Positions 63,564 through 64,000 of a stretch of 64,000 bases of DNA are shown in pieces; positions within the stretch are counted from its first letter, which is position 1, and each line of letters opens with the position of its first letter. Source of the stretch: Bacteroidia bacterium (GTDB lineage Bacteria; Bacteroidota; Bacteroidia; Flavobacteriales_D; Sanyastnellaceae); contig JAUICJ010000005.1 of the NCBI GenBank assembly GCA_030427925.1, positions 1 to 64,000 of the forward strand. Direction: 5' to 3'. The notes under the pieces are model-generated. The model had not been told where the DNA came from. It worked only from the letters and a program-made list of their open reading frames with translations, and did no database searches. The position numbers and the translations under genes are program-made.

Positions 63564-64000
63564 GTGGAATTCTTGAACGAACTGAACGAGGCGCAGCGCG
63601 CAGCCGCCACCCACGTGGACGGTCCGATGATGGTCATCGCCGGTGCGGGATCTGGGAAAACGCGGGTGTTGACGTACCGGATTGCCTATTTGATTGGGCG
63701 CGGAGTGGATCCGTTTTCGATTTTGGCCTTGACGTTCACGAACAAAGCCGCGCGCGAAATGAAGGAGCGGATCGGGAAAGTCATCGGCGACGGCGAAGCG
63801 AAGAACATCTGGATGGGCACGTTTCACAGCGTGTTTGCCCGCATCCTCCGAACGGAGGCCGAGCGCATCAATTACACCCGGAACTTCACCATTTACGACA
63901 CCGCCGACAGCCGTTCGCTCATCAAGGACATCATCAAGGGCCTCAACCTCGACGATAAGGTCTACAAGCCGGCCAGCGTTCAATCGCGGATTTCTGGGGC
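63564..64000 (+). CDS. uvrD: UvrD/PcrA-type ATP-dependent DNA helicase (partial)
   Basis: At least 145 residues, cut by the window edge. It starts with GTG at 63564 (EFLNELNEAQRAAATHVDG). Superfamily 1A motifs: Q-motif in LNEAQRAA; Walker A IAGAGSGKTRVLTYRIAYLI; motif Ia ILALTFTNKAAREMKERIGK; motif Ib MGTFHSVFARILRTEA. It unwinds DNA 3'-5' in nucleotide excision and mismatch repair or at blocked forks. It is divergent from the ribosomal array. Confidence 0.92.
   Translation, partial: MEFLNELNEAQRAAATHVDGPMMVIAGAGSGKTRVLTYRIAYLIGRGVDPFSILALTFTNKAAREMKERIGKVIGDGEAKNIWMGTFHSVFARILRTEAERINYTRNFTIYDTADSRSLIKDIIKGLNLDDKVYKPASVQSRISG

Overview
The window is a chromosomal segment from a member of the Bacteroidota, probably a GC-rich relative of the Flavobacteriales. 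The lineage call rests on several features. Five exported proteins end in type IX secretion (T9SS) type A sorting domains. There are several free-standing outer-membrane and lipoprotein genes of Bacteroidota type. Promoters match TTG-N19/20-TAnnTTTG. L36 and S14 are cysteine-poor. A GWxTD protein and a DUF4369-type thioredoxin lipoprotein are present. Nothing in the window looks like a phage, an insertion sequence or a CRISPR array.

Layout. (1) 1-6.1 kb: an exported YadA-head-like protein, then a two-carbon oxidation island (acetyl-CoA synthetase, DUF779 protein, aldehyde dehydrogenase) with a divergent AraC-type regulator. (2) 6.1-25.2 kb: a region of exported and envelope proteins. It holds a phosphatase-fold protein that has lost its catalytic residues, a TPR-membrane-HTH regulator, T9SS cargo, dockerin-like EF-hand proteins, a CIA30 protein, a penicillin-acylase-family hydrolase and a thioredoxin pair. 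It continues with two proteins with low-complexity stalks that share one C-terminal cassette, a secreted peptidase S51, a secreted intradiol dioxygenase facing a cupredoxin-fasciclin protein, a propeller lipoprotein and a glycosyltransferase. (3) 25.3-45.5 kb: mostly housekeeping genes: tRNA-Glu, dps, proS, an OmpP1-type porin, a coiled-coil protein, a Nif3-like protein, lpxK, a TlpA-like lipoprotein, lpxH, a 1071-residue propeller T9SS protein, lipA, an OsmC protein, a GWxTD lipoprotein, rlmB, eno and carA. (4) 45.6-63.4 kb: one uninterrupted minus-strand array of 33 genes merging the str, S10, spc and alpha operons (rpsL to rplQ), starting at a textbook Bacteroidota promoter and ending at a strong hairpin. 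(5) The right edge holds the start of a UvrD/PcrA-type helicase on the plus strand.

How the genes work together. Acs, the aldehyde dehydrogenase and the AraC regulator suggest alcohol or acetaldehyde oxidation to acetyl-CoA. LpxH and LpxK are two steps of lipid A synthesis on either side of an exported thioredoxin. The ribosomal array supplies both subunits, EF-G, SecY, IF-1, methionine aminopeptidase and RNA polymerase alpha.

The most unusual observations are these: a C-terminal thrombospondin-3 plus Cys-flanked EF-hand cassette shared by two exported proteins that lack T9SS domains; a four-fold cysteine module with invariant C-x10-C-x8-C-x7-C spacing; a low-molecular-weight-phosphatase relative without its nucleophile; a coiled-coil zinc-ribbon family member without any of its four zinc cysteines; and two tiny two-helix membrane paralogues next to exported proteins. 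All functional statements are read from sequence alone; no database search was possible.
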